This document shows, piece by piece, positions 30,833-40,656 of a DNA stretch of 64,000 nt. The notes beneath the pieces were generated by a model. The model did no database searches. It was given only the letters and a program-made list of their open reading frames with translations, and had not been told where the DNA came from. The position numbers and the translations under genes were made by a program. How positions within the stretch are numbered: the stretch's first letter is position 1; each line of letters starts with the position of its first letter. This stretch comes from Anolis sagrei (taxonomy: Eukaryota; Chordata; Lepidosauria; Squamata; Anolidae): NCBI RefSeq assembly GCF_037176765.1, contig NC_090025.1:173212040-173276039 (forward strand). The letters are read 5' to 3'.

Positions 30833-30981
30833 ATGGGCCAATTTGGGCCTTCCGGGTGTTTTGGACTTCAACTCCCACCATTCCTAACAGCCTCAGGCCC
30901 CTTGCAAAGCAAGGGGCCTGAGGCTGTTAGGAATGGTGGGAGTTGAAGTCCAAAACACCTGGAAGGCCCAAATTGGCCCAT
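30833..30981. repeat. Near-perfect 149-bp palindrome (foldback transposon)
   Basis: Arms of about 71 bp match as inverted copies with one mismatch that I can find. Outer ends are atgggccaatttgggc and gcccaaattggcccat; the centre is ccccttgcaaagcaagggg. The arms carry 'tttggacttcaactcccacc'. It lies in SLC37A3 intron 1, about 360 bp beyond the donor of exon 1. Confidence 0.95.
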
Positions 30982-31344
30982 TACTTGATTTAAAGAGTGA
31001 AGGAGGAGGGAGGCCACTGATCCAGCTGCTACGTGGCAATAGGGTGACAGAAAAGGCAGCCAAAGGGAGGCAGAAAGAGGCAGCCAAAGAGCTGAGGATG
31101 GAAGAGGGCCTCGACACGACACGGATCAAGCCACACGTCTGAACTGGGAGACCCAGAAAGAACTAGAGAGAGAGGGGAGGGGGGGGGAGAAAAAGAAAAA
31201 GCCTTCCCAGAGCAAATCAAACAAAGAGAGAGAGAGGCGAAGGCAGTAAGGCCTGGTCGTCCCAAAAGGAAGCCCCCCTCCCTTCATTCCTTCCTTCCTT
31301 CCTCTCACTCACTCACTCAGCCGCCTGCCACGAACGCCGCTCAC

Positions 31345-31450
31345 CTGCCCGCATTTCCAAGGCAACTTCCAGGAAGTCACGTGACCTCCTCGCTTGGCAC
31401 TTCCGAGCCTCTCCCTCCTCCCAGTTCTCTCAATCTCTCTTTCTCTCGCG
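31345..31450 (-). other. SLC37A3: SLC37A3 non-coding exon 1 (inferred; 5' end uncertain)
   Basis: A strong donor, GGGCAG|gtgagc on the minus strand, ends the exon at 31345. Joined to the acceptor at 25819 it gives a leader with an ATG 12 nt before the junction that opens a seven-codon frame closed by TGA in the next exon. The upstream limit is a guess. Confidence 0.55.
31376..31385. promoter_or_regulatory. SLC37A3: GTCACGTGAC palindrome (CLEAR/E-box)
   Basis: A perfect match to the CLEAR element bound by TFEB, TFE3 and MITF at lysosomal gene promoters. It lies at the inferred start region of a lysosomal transporter gene. The match is seen; use is inferred. Confidence 0.75.
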
Positions 31451-31564
31451 CGCGAAGCATGCTGGGAGTTGTAGGCTGAAGATTAAGCAGTGGGCGGGGC
31501 CCATCGAGAGACACTCTCAGAGCGGAGTGGGCGGAGCCAAAGGGAGCCTGTGTATACGTCTAGG

Positions 31565-32866
31565 GATATGTATGTGTGTGTATGTGTATATATATACACA
31601 CACACACACACATATAAAAAGAGAGAATATATGCGTATGTTATACACACACACAATATATAAAATACACATACTCAAACAAATATATACAGCTTTGTGTG
31701 TGTGTATATAATACACAAAACCCTGTATACCATTTGATTAGCCAAGTGTGTGTGTACACATACACATATATATATACACATACACACACACACATTTATA
31801 TATATATATATATATATCTTAGGCCTGTGTAACGCATGGTTCTAAAGTACTTATAAAACTAAAGTTCACTTCTGGTGGTGAAAATTTCCAAACTCTTTTA
31901 ACAAAACTCTCAAAATGGCAGTTCCTAATTGGTTCAGTCTTAAAAATCGCCAATAATGAAATAATAATTCAATTTTGAAAGATTTGTTAGAGTTCTGAAA
32001 TTTTCACCACCAGAACTTTAATTTTGTAACTACTTTAGAACCATTGAGTTTCCTGAGGGCTGAGAAAAGCCGTATATAAATAAAGTAAATAAAATAAATA
32101 AATAAATTTAAAAGCATGGATTGCCCAGGCCTAATATATATTTATAAATATATATATAAAAAGAGAGAATATATGCGTATGTTATACACACACACACAAT
32201 ATATATATAAAACACACACACTCACAAACAAATATATACAGCTTTGTGTGTGTGTGTGTGTGTATATATAATATACACAAAAACATGTATACCATTTGAT
32301 TATCCAAGTGTGTGTGTGTATTACACATGCACAAACATATGTGTATCATTTGATTAGCTTTGTGTATATACATATTTCACACACATACATATGTATATTA
32401 TTTAATTAGCTATGTGTGTGTGTGTGTATGTGTGTGTGTATATATATTATATATAAGCCATGTATGTGTATGCATATATATGTGTGTTGTGTGTGTGTGT
32501 GCCATATATATATATACACACACAAACATATGTATACGATTTGATTAGCCAAACATTTATATACACACGCACACACACACTTGGCTAATCAAATGATGTG
32601 CATATCTTTGTGTGTGTGCTTGTGTGTTTCTCTCTGTGTATACACACACACACACACTTGGCTAATCAAATAGTATACATATGTTTGTGTGTGTGTATTT
32701 TATATACATATATATATATATATCAACACATATACTTGGCTAATCAAATCATATATATAATACATAATTGTGTGGGTGTTATATATACACACACACACAC
32801 ACATATATATATGACACACATTTTGTAATATATATACACACACATATACACATAAACAGGGCAGGC
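31565..32866. repeat. AC/AT microsatellite and minisatellite block
   Basis: Runs of (AC)n, (TG)n and (TA)n interrupted by eight copies of a ~25-bp unit, gtataccatttgattagcca plus tgtg. Five are in plus orientation (about 31725, 32287, 32341, 32392, 32531) and three in minus (about 32581, 32657, 32735). A ~150-bp segment is directly duplicated (31612-31760 and 32150-32315). One foldback element sits inside. Confidence 0.9.
31822..32131. repeat. TA-flanked inverted-repeat element
   Basis: Ends 'ggcctgtgtaacgcatgg' and 'gcatggattgcccaggcc' are inverted with a few mismatches and flanked by TA. Inside, 'ggttctaaagt' to 'ggtggtgaaaatttc' faces its complement at about 31990-32043, making a second hairpin. 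An AAATAAAT stretch suggests a LINE tail caught in the right part. Confidence 0.7.
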
Positions 32867-32867
32867 C

Positions 32868-32990
32868 AAAAGTCACAAAGGAGTCTCTCTCTTTAATAAC
32901 TTTGGAAATAATTTTACATTTAATATAATTTCAAATTAAAAACAAAAAATAAAGAAGTTATTAAATATCAAAGACCACTCTCTCCATATA
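32868..32990. repeat. Possible small mariner-like remnant
   Basis: 'cagggcaggccaaaagtcac' at the left resembles a mariner-type end, and 'ctctctttaataacttt' is roughly repeated in inverse near 32952-32985. Weak support. Confidence 0.35.
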
Positions 32991-33074
32991 TAATACATAC
33001 ATTTAAGAATCTCAGTGAAAGGCTAGATAACATTGTTATAGACACTCATTTTCGGGGTCTCCTATTCTCATGGT

Positions 33075-33190
33075 GATACTTGTGTGTGTGACTATTTAAA
33101 TATAATTCCATATAAATATTTTATGTGTGCGCGCATGTGTATACACACACATATATATACACACATGCATGTACTGTATATACATACACT
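33075..33190. repeat. AC/AT microsatellite
   Basis: Short interrupted (TG)n and (AC)n/(AT)n runs, a downstream extension of the block at 31.6-32.9 kb. Confidence 0.8.
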
Positions 33191-33259
33191 TGCAAATTCT
33201 GCTGGAAGTCTGAACAAGCTGCTATACACACTCCTTTTTGGAGTCGCCTATTTCCTTTT

Positions 33260-33341
33260 TAGACCTCTTCTACACAGCCATATAAAATTTAGATCATCGT
33301 CTTTGATAATCTGGATTATATGGCAGTCTTAAAGGCCTCAG
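33260..33341. repeat. Foldback element, short copy
   Basis: 'gacctcttctacacagccat' and 'aatctggattatatggcagt' are inverted ends of the 'ccagattatctgct' family. Confidence 0.65.
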
Positions 33342-33876
33342 ACTTACAAATATATACCCTAAAGATATATTAAAAATGAGCTCCTGATGTTATTATTGCC
33401 ACATTTTCTTGCCCTGTCCCTTTAAGCAAAGAAAACTAACAGGTGGAACATTTCCAGATGTTGAGATTTAGTCCTGGGGGTGCTACACCTGATGCTTTTC
33501 TGATTATGTGCCATTAAAAAAGAAGAGACCTTCAGCAATCATACCATTCAATCAGTTTATAACCCATCTTATTACTAGACAGTTGTAGCTATGTATGTCG
33601 TGAGGAAGAATGAGCTAAACCTACAGTGTATGGAAAGAAGGTGAAGCTGGATCATTCATGGTTTCTGCTGCTAGCCTTGAACAATGGTTTGCTCTTGAAA
33701 TCTGTATGATGTCAAGAACTGGTTAACAGTTTGATATTTTCTCTTTTTCCGTGCAGTTTGGTGAACTTTATTGACTCCGTCTGTTATTTACTAATTTTAT
33801 TAACTTTATTTTAATAATAATAATAATAATAATAATTAAATTTTAATATTTTAATATTTTAATTAAGTATGTTTTC

Positions 33877-33878
<2 letters not shown>

Positions 33879-33916
<38 letters not shown>
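33879..33916. repeat. (TA)n microsatellite
   Basis: 38 bp of uninterrupted TA; on its own it can form a cruciform. Confidence 0.95.
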
Positions 33917-33921
<5 letters not shown>

Positions 33922-34299
33922 TGTTTAATTTAATGCATTTATTTATTTATCATTTATTTATTAATGCATTGCTGTGTTTTACTTACTATCATGTAACAAA
34001 ATTCAAAAAAAATTGTGCTCCTGGTTATGCCCTGTTTAATTATATGGTACTAACTTTGAGAGTAGTTGTTATACTCCAGATACTTTATTTTTGTCGCTGC
34101 CACAAACTGTGTTAAATTGGTTGCGACTTTATGAGATATTCATTGACTATAGCAAAATGTACTGCAGGATGTCTGACAAAAACAAAGTTTTTGCAGTTTA
34201 ATAAACAATTTTCATGAGTTAATGATCGAACTAATTAGGAAAGGACATATATAACCCAGAAACATAAATTGTGTTGCTTATTATTATTACTATTATTAA

Positions 34300-34446
34300 T
34301 ATGTGCCCTGGCTCAATGGAAGTTGTAGTTCAGTGAGGCACCAGCCCTCTTCAGTAGAAAGGGCTAAAGACCTTGTAAAACGTCACCTCCCGTGCTTCTT
34401 AATATTGACCCATTGCCGTGGTATCAAACTGCATTAATTCTACCCT
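34300..34446. repeat. Foldback element ('gacaccactttaac' family), diverged
   Basis: 'gccctggctcaatggaagtt', 'ttcagtgaggcaccagccct' and 'caaactgcattaattctacc' match the family at 24.9, 26.1 and 36.7 kb. Confidence 0.65.
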
Positions 34447-34522
34447 AAGACAAGAATGAGAAATGCCCTTTTCTCCTACATAAATCTCATAACTAAAATA
34501 AGGCTAGGAATCCCAAGAGCAA

Positions 34523-34561
<39 letters not shown>

Positions 34562-34835
34562 GATTTAGCTGAACGCTTTCTTCTTCCTACAATCAATCCT
34601 CCTATATTAGCTTGTTTATATAGTTTAATGTTTTTTTCTCAAGTTTACAACTTGAAATTGTTGAAATTCCTTACATGGTTTTATCTGTTTGATTTCAAAA
34701 TAAAAGGGTAACATCAAAATATTGGCAATATAGAGCTAAACTGAATTGCTATTCTAAGTAATTCAATGGGTTTTTGTGTCTACTAAGCAACAGAATTCAA
34801 TGGGTCTTTCTGTTAGATTAGTAGAGACCAGGCAT

Positions 34836-34960
34836 GAGCAAACTTTGACCCAGCAGGTGTTTTGGACTTCAACTCCCACAATTCTAACAGCTTGTTAGGA
34901 CTTGTGGAAGTCGAAGTCCAAAATACCTGGTGAGCTAAAGTTTGCCCATGCTTGATACAG
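34836..34960. repeat. Foldback element ('aggcatgagcaaacttt' family)
   Basis: Ends 'ccaggcatgagcaaactttg' and 'aaagtttgcccatgcttg', with arms 'ttttggacttcaactcccac' and 'gtcgaagtccaaaatacc'. Confidence 0.8.
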
Positions 34961-35149
34961 ACAGTTTTGCATCTTAGTTGCACAAGAGAATAAACTCGAC
35001 TGAACTCTTTGGAACTTCCTTCAAAGCCAACAATGTGTTGTGCTGCATTTTGTTCCGACAATGCGGCCCTCCGAGTCACATCATTTCCTTTACCCAAGTG
35101 ATAATGATCCTCGCTAGGAAGTGGTTTAATGTCTGGTGTTTTGCTCTCA

Positions 35150-35287
35150 CTCTGCTGTGAAGCAAGGCTTGGGTTTCACAAGCAGGAGGCAGGAAGACTT
35201 TGACCTTGTGGGACTACGTTTCCCATCAGGCAGCAAGAAAGTCAAGGTGGGAGGAGAATAGCAAGAGCCTTCTACCTGTTCAGGCAG
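35150..35287 (+). other. RAB19: RAB19 promoter/non-coding exon 1 (inferred)
   Basis: A strong donor, CAGGCAG|gtaaga, ends a candidate exon at 35287. Just upstream is actacgtttccca (35213-35225), a full match to the promoter motif ACTAYRNNNCCCR, and 'tgaccttg'. The first coding exon of RAB19 has an acceptor and a 34-bp leader, so an upstream non-coding exon is required. The exact start site is not visible. Confidence 0.55.
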
Positions 35288-36203
35288 GTAAGAGATGTCA
35301 AGGGGAGGGTGACGAGCCGGCGAAACAAACTTTGCCGTTGAGATGCCCAGGTTCCTTTCTTCTGGCACTTCTTATGCGATGGTCTGTGCTGAGGGATATT
35401 AATGTTTCACCATGTCGATCAATGATTGCCTCCTTTAAGGTTCCAGGGCAGGAAAGTTTTACAAAGGCAGGTAGCTGGAAACAGGAATGGCAAGGTGGAG
35501 AGATAATGATGGCTTCACTGTTTGCGGCCTGTTGATAACAGGGGAGCGATTTTCTCTGTGTGTCTTGTTTGCCGGGGGCTGGAAAATAGATAGTTGACTT
35601 TCCAGGCGATAAACACACAAAAAGGATCACATGAAGAAATGGGGCTGAAAATCCATTCTCTTTGTGCACCCTTCTGATGTATTTATTCTCTCTTTCCATG
35701 GTCTTTGAGCACAAAAAAATAATATCCTATTTGGGGAGGAAACAGTTTTGTGCAATTTCTCATTGATCCTCGTTCTTAAAATTTTGAGAGCATATTGTTT
35801 TTCCACCGGGATACTATGGATTATATTACAATGGGGAATGTGTTTGTTAAAAATGCTATGATAAGGAATTCTTTTGCAGGCTTAACATCCTATTTGAACC
35901 AGAAGTGTTTTGGATTTCATTTTTAAAAAGATTTTGGAATATTTGTACTTACATTTATGCACATGATGAGATACCTTGGAGATGGGATCTAAGTGTAAAC
36001 ACACATTTCATTTGTTTCATGTACACACCTTATATACATTATGTTTGTTTATACCCCACTGTTTCTCTCCACAAGGTGACGAAGCAGCAATTTTATAGTT
36101 TGGAGGCAATTATATTCCATATTTTTATACTATTGTGTGTAAAATGAAATTTGTGTAGAAGAACTAGTTCAGTTATCCAAATATATAATTCTATAACTTC
36201 TTA

Positions 36204-36313
36204 GACCCCATCTACACTACTATATAAATTCCAGATGATCTGCTTTGAACAATGCCATATAATCCAGTTCAAAGCAGATAATCTGGATTTTATATGGCAG
36301 TGTAGATGGGGCC
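36204..36313. repeat. Clean foldback element, TA-flanked
   Basis: 'gaccccatctacac' and 'gtgtagatggggcc' ends and 'ccagatgatctgctttgaac' facing 'gttcaaagcagataatctgg'. 110 bp, almost all stem. Lies in RAB19 intron 1. Confidence 0.9.
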
Positions 36314-36709
36314 TAAGTGTCTCCTTTTTTCATTCCATCTTTCATTTTAGATACTAGTAGCATTTGAATACTTTTCCTAAAGAAAGGTAAGGAGCAGTTC
36401 AGAGAGCCTTTCTGCAAGAATCTGGGAATTGACCGCACTATAGTATACTTGAGTTAATTGTTATGGGGAATCTGGACAATCCAATTTAACCCCCACTATC
36501 GTATATACCCAAGCCTAATGTGCCATCGAATCTATGCACCTCAATTTTCAAAACCCCCAAACCAAAAAAAGTATTTGCTGCTGAATGCAATGCCCAGCAG
36601 CAAAAAAGTGTGCCCTTTGTAATTTGATCCAAAAAAGTGCGTATTTCAGTCCTGCCTGCTTCGTGCTAGAGCACCAAAGCTTCCAGCAATGGAAAAGAAA
36701 GCCTTGGGA

Positions 36710-36866
36710 CGTATCTATGCTGTAGAATGAATCCACTTTAACTGCCCTGGCTCAACGCTATAGAGTCATGGGCTCCACAAGGTCTTGAGCCTTCTCTGCC
36801 AAAGAAGGTTAGCACCTCACCAAACTACAAATCCCAGGTTTGCACAGCATTGAACCATGCCAATGA
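36710..36866. repeat. Foldback element ('gacaccactttaac' family)
   Basis: 'atgctgtagaatgaatccac', 'actgccctggctcaacgcta' and 'ccaaactacaaatcccaggt'. RAB19 intron 1. Confidence 0.65.
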
Positions 36867-37215
36867 AATTAGAGATGATGCTTCTCAAAGCGAAGCTCCG
36901 GGTGCTCCTGAAGCAGCTTTCCCTTTGTGCTTTGACTTGGCACAAAGAGTACCATATTGTGCTAAGCTAATGCACACTCTAATTTTGGCAAGGGAATTTA
37001 GCCAAAAAAAGGTGAGCATTAGATTTTGAGTAAATAGGGTCTTTTTTTCAACTGACAGTTCAAACCTCTTCTAATGCAATTCACCCAATGGTTTACCAGT
37101 AGATTTTTCTCTATCTTCTGCTCACCTATCCCCTAGTTTTCTATAAATGTTGATTGACAAGTTCTCTAAGGTTTGACAAAAGTACCTGTACTAGAACTGA
37201 TGTCTGTCTTCCTAA

Positions 37216-37472
37216 AAACAAGTTTGGGTTTTTTTTTCTGTGTCAAGAGCAACTTGAGAATCTGCAAGTCACTTCTGGTGTGAGAGAATTGGCCATCTGC
37301 AAAGATGTTTCCTAGGGAATGCCTGAATGTTTTGATGTTTTACCATCCTTGTGGGAGGTTTCTCTCATGTCCCCGCACGGGCAGCTGGAGCTGACAGAGG
37401 GAGCTCATCCACACTCTCCCCAGATTCGAACCTCTAATCTGTCGGTCTTCAGTCCTGCCAGGGGCTCCTTCA
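37216..37472 (-). repeat. tRNA-derived SINE (family B)
   Basis: On the minus strand, 'ggagcccctggcaggactga' shows a small deletion in the tRNA-like head. Then 'gaggttcgaatctggggaga', 'gacatgagagaaacctccca' and the 'cttgcagattctcaagttgc' tail with A run. Confidence 0.88.
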
Positions 37473-38082
37473 AAACATGTTAAAAAGGCAATTAATATCT
37501 GTGGTTGCTGAATTATAGCTACCTAGTTGATTGACTTGTAGAACCTTTTGGTTCTCTTCTTATTCTATCCATGCTTTCACCATTCATCTGTTATTCCATC
37601 ATGAACAAATTTTTGAAGATTTTAAAAAAATCTTGACAAACCAAATCTCTCAAATGTTTTTTTGTTGTAGGTCCCAAACTAAAAAGCCAGTTTTTCCTGA
37701 TACCTGGCTTCAGTGAGTTGGGGAATTTAGCAATAAACAAGATGAGTGTAAACAGGGGAGATTCAAGTTGCCACAGTTTCGTAATTATGAGATCCAGATC
37801 TGTGCTGATCGGTTGAAACATTTCCACTGCCATCACCTTCACTACTCACCTATTCAGTGAAACTTTCCATCGGCTTTAACAGTAAAACCTGATTACATTC
37901 ATGCTTTTTAAAAATAGAACAAAAGTGTGACATGCAGGAAATACCAATTTTCTTTCTGTGCATTATGTACCACATGTAAGGGCTTCTCGGGGAACCAAAG
38001 CCCTTAAACATGTTATGAGGTTCTTTTCTTTAGTTGCTTGGTTCTTCTTTGCACTCAGTTTCTTTCTCTGCTTTTAATCCAG

Positions 38083-38311
38083 AACCAAGTCAAGGAATTT
38101 GTCAGGAAGCAGGATCATGGCTTTCTCTGACACAGAGGTGGATGAGGACTTTGACTACTTGTTCAAGATCATTCTGATTGGAGACTCGAATGTGGGAAAG
38201 ACCTGCGTAGTCCATCGGTTCAAGTCAGGACAATACCATACAAAGCAACAGAATACTATTGGGGTAGACTTCACAGTGCGTCCACTTGAGATCGATGGCA
38301 AAAAGGTCAAG
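38083..38311 (+). CDS. RAB19: RAB19 first coding exon
   Basis: The acceptor 'cttttaatccag' puts the exon start at 38083; coding begins at 38117. It reads from MAF through the P-loop to DGKKVK and ends AAG|gtaagt. Confidence 0.95.
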
Positions 38312-38710
38312 GTAAGTGATATAGTTTTCTATGAGAACAATGGGAAGTCATCTTCATGCCCCACAGTATTTCAGAGAAAATTCCCAAAAAAGTATATCAA
38401 AGCTCCATCCTTTGTTACTGCGCATCTCTGAAAGCTTTATTCAGCGTGCCAGATTCTTTCATTTTGCACTTTTCCATCTTCCAGCAACACAAAAACTTAG
38501 AGGGAACAGTGGGTTGTTGTGAGTTTTCCGGGCTGTTTTGTATATTTTATTTTATAAAAATAGGTTTTAATATGTATCTTTTATCTTTTATATGTATCTT
38601 ATATTTATACTGTACATTTAAATATGCGTATTTGTGGATTATTACAATATTTGTGTGGTTAATTATTCTGTAACCGGCCTCAAGACACAAGGAGAGGTAA
38701 GAAATAAAAC

Positions 38711-38743
<33 letters not shown>

Positions 38744-40656
38744 AAATAGAAACTGAAAATGAGAAACTGGGACATTTTTAAATTACTTAAAAAGTGGGAT
38801 AGCAGAGGATTATTTTAGATTCCTCTATTAAATCAGGGCAGTTGAAGAAAACATGATTTTTCCAAGTGGGGCTAGAAAGGACATGGCATTTGCTACTTGG
38901 GTTCAAGCAGCTAAATAAGTTGAATGAGTCGTGTGTATTTATGTATACATGAAAGAAAGCTTCATTTTAACATTTTCCTTTTCAGATACAGGTGTGGGAT
39001 ACAGCTGGCCAAGAACGCTTCCGGACAATAACCCAAAGTTATTATCGTAGTGCCCATGGGGCTATCCTTGCCTATGATATGACCAGACAGTCCACTTTTG
39101 AATCTATTCCTCATTGGATTCATGAGATTGAAAAATTCGGTGCCGCTAATCTGGTTCTAATGTTGATTGGTAAGTGCTGAAGTCTAATATCCAGAGTAAA
39201 CATTGCCATAGTTCTGCCTTCCCCAACACAATGGCCAGAGAACCAAAAGATCAGGCTTGGCTCTATCATTAGGGAAAGTGTAGCAATAGCAGGATTGCTG
39301 ACCGACAGGTCAGCAATAAGAATCTGGGGAGAGCAGGTTGAGCTCCCTCTGTCACCACCAGCTCCCCATGCGGGGTCATGAGAGAAGCTTCCCACAAGGA
39401 TGGTAAAACATCAAAACATCCGGGCATCCCCTGGGCAGATGGCCAATTCTCTCACACCAGAAGCAACGTGCAGCTTTTCAAGTCTCTCCTGACACACAAA
39501 AATGTAGCAGGATGTCTTCAGTTGGATTTGGAAAAAGACGTTGAAGAACTTGTACACAAACTCAAGGAGAGCTTTTTTCCTCAATTGTGAGAACACTTAC
39601 TAGGAGGTGTATGCTGTTGTATGTTATATGAGTTAATTCTAATCCAAACTGTTTTAGAAGAATATTTTTAGGGCATTTAGAATTTTAAACAGTTCACCAA
39701 TCCAAATGCTGAATTTAGCCAATCAAACACAGGAATTGTTGGAACTCTTCAAAATGCTGACTTTTGAACAATTTGCTTATTTGGAAACAAAGGCATTAAG
39801 GAAGAGAAGAAAGGGTACATTTTGAGCAAAACAGCTACTACGACAATACTGTTGATGCTAGATGGCTTTCTTGCTTGTTTTTATTGTGTTGCCTTTGTTC
39901 CAAGAAACTCAAAGAGAAAGACATGGTGATGCTCTGTACTTTTATCCTCTCAGCAATCTCTACTTAGTCACAGAGAGAGAAAGTAACTGGCCTCAAGGTC
40001 AGCCAGTGAACATCATCAACAAGGGTGATTCAAACCCAGGTCATTCCAGTCCTCGTTCAACACTAATCTGTGGATTGGAATCATGCAACCATCCATATGT
40101 TTTGGAATAGCAACTCCCAGCATTTCTCACCATTGACTGGGTGGCTAAGCTGGTGGTGGCTGCAACCCAACAACATCTGGTGGCTGCATAATTTCCATCC
40201 CTGCTCTAATCTTTACGCTTAGTTCTTTATAGTAATTATGTTTTATTTGATACCATTAACAGGTGTTTATGTGTTATGACATGAACTGCCTTGTCAATGA
40301 GGCTCTTGAGTCTGGTTCATCATTGTCTTACTAACTTAATTTGTCTGCAATGTTATTGGAAGTCTGAAATGTTTCTAATCCAATTCAAAGGGAACAAAGC
40401 GGATGAAGCAGACAAGAGGCAAGTGCTGTTTGAAGATGCTTGCACACTAGCCGAGAAGCATGGGCTTTTAGCTGTGCTGGAGACGTCAGCCAAGGAGGCC
40501 CAAAACGTCGACGAGGTCTTCTCACTGATGGCCAAAGAGCTGATAGCCAGGAATACCTTACAGCTCCATGGAGAGAGCAGTCCTCTCGAGAACATCCATT
40601 TGGACACCCGACCAATAATAGCCAGTCAGGCTGAGAGCTCCAGTTGCTCCTGTTGA
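38117..40656 (+). CDS. RAB19: RAB19, Rab-family small GTPase (complete CDS, 3 coding exons)
   Basis: Rab GTPase of membrane traffic; RAB19 is linked to Golgi-related transport and, in mammalian cells, to clearing cortical actin during ciliogenesis. Coding parts: 38117-38311, 38986-39169, 40391-40656; sum 645 bp, 214 aa plus TGA (human 217). Motifs: P-loop GDSNVGKT at 22-29, switch I TIGVDF at 47-52, switch II WDTAGQE at 69-75, NKAD at 128-131, ETSAK at 157-161, C-terminal CSC (212-214) for double geranylgeranylation. All GTP-binding motifs are intact. The start is the ATG in 'atcatgg' at 38117, 34 bp after the exon acceptor; an in-frame TTG 18 bp upstream is not a start. The segment after NKAD (EADKRQ) differs from the human NKCDLWEKRH. 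The last intron acceptor, 'ccaattcaaag', has a weak pyrimidine tract. Confidence 0.97.
38711..38741. repeat. (ATT)n microsatellite
   Basis: About ten ATT units in a RAB19 intron, after 'gaaataaaac', so probably the tail of a LINE 3' end. Confidence 0.9.
38986..39169 (+). CDS. RAB19: RAB19 second coding exon
   Basis: Acceptor 'ccttttcag', donor G|gtaagt. It reads [20 protein letters not shown], then [11 protein letters not shown] and [19 protein letters not shown]. Confidence 0.98.
39286..39506 (+). repeat. tRNA-derived SINE (family B), head damaged
   Basis: 'ctgaccgacaggtcagcaat', 'gagctccctctgtcaccacc', 'gcgggtcatgaga'-like and 'catccgggcatcccctgggc' blocks, ending 'aagtctctcctgacacaca'. 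RAB19 intron. Confidence 0.85.
40391..40656 (+). CDS. RAB19: RAB19 last coding exon
   Basis: After 'aattcaaag' it completes Gly and reads [20 protein letters not shown], then [19 protein letters not shown], a variable tail and SSSCSC, ending TGA. Confidence 0.96.

Larger units (their letters stand above)
31130..31550 (-). promoter_or_regulatory. SLC37A3: SLC37A3 promoter region (GC-rich)
   Basis: The GC-richest block on this side of the gene, with CpGs around 31320-31345 and 31446-31455. It contains a GTCACGTGAC box at 31376-31385, a near-match to the ZNF143 motif (minus strand, 31458-31475), GC boxes at 31491-31500 and 31527-31538, and CT-rich stretches. It lies where the non-coding first exon of SLC37A3 is expected. 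The start site is not determined. Confidence 0.75.
33342..35100. other. Intergenic DNA between SLC37A3 and RAB19
   Basis: AT-rich. It holds an (AAT)n run at 33812-33836, a (TA)n run at 33879-33916, an (AAT)n run at 34522-34561, and foldback elements at 34300-34446 and 34836-34960. I see no gene, RNA or conserved exon in it. Confidence 0.6.

Noticed and set aside
31565-32866. CRISPR-like array suggested by a recurring 25-bp unit
   Set aside because: Vertebrate DNA, irregular spacing, dinucleotide spacers and both orientations; it is a minisatellite in a microsatellite block.
31490-33190. Several open frames of 60-100 codons rich in Tyr, Ile, Thr, His, Cys and Val
   Set aside because: They are translations of AC/TG/TA dinucleotide runs.
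38099-38116. Upstream in-frame start for RAB19
   Set aside because: The codon at 38099 is TTG, not ATG; the ATG at 38117 fits the known RAB19 length.
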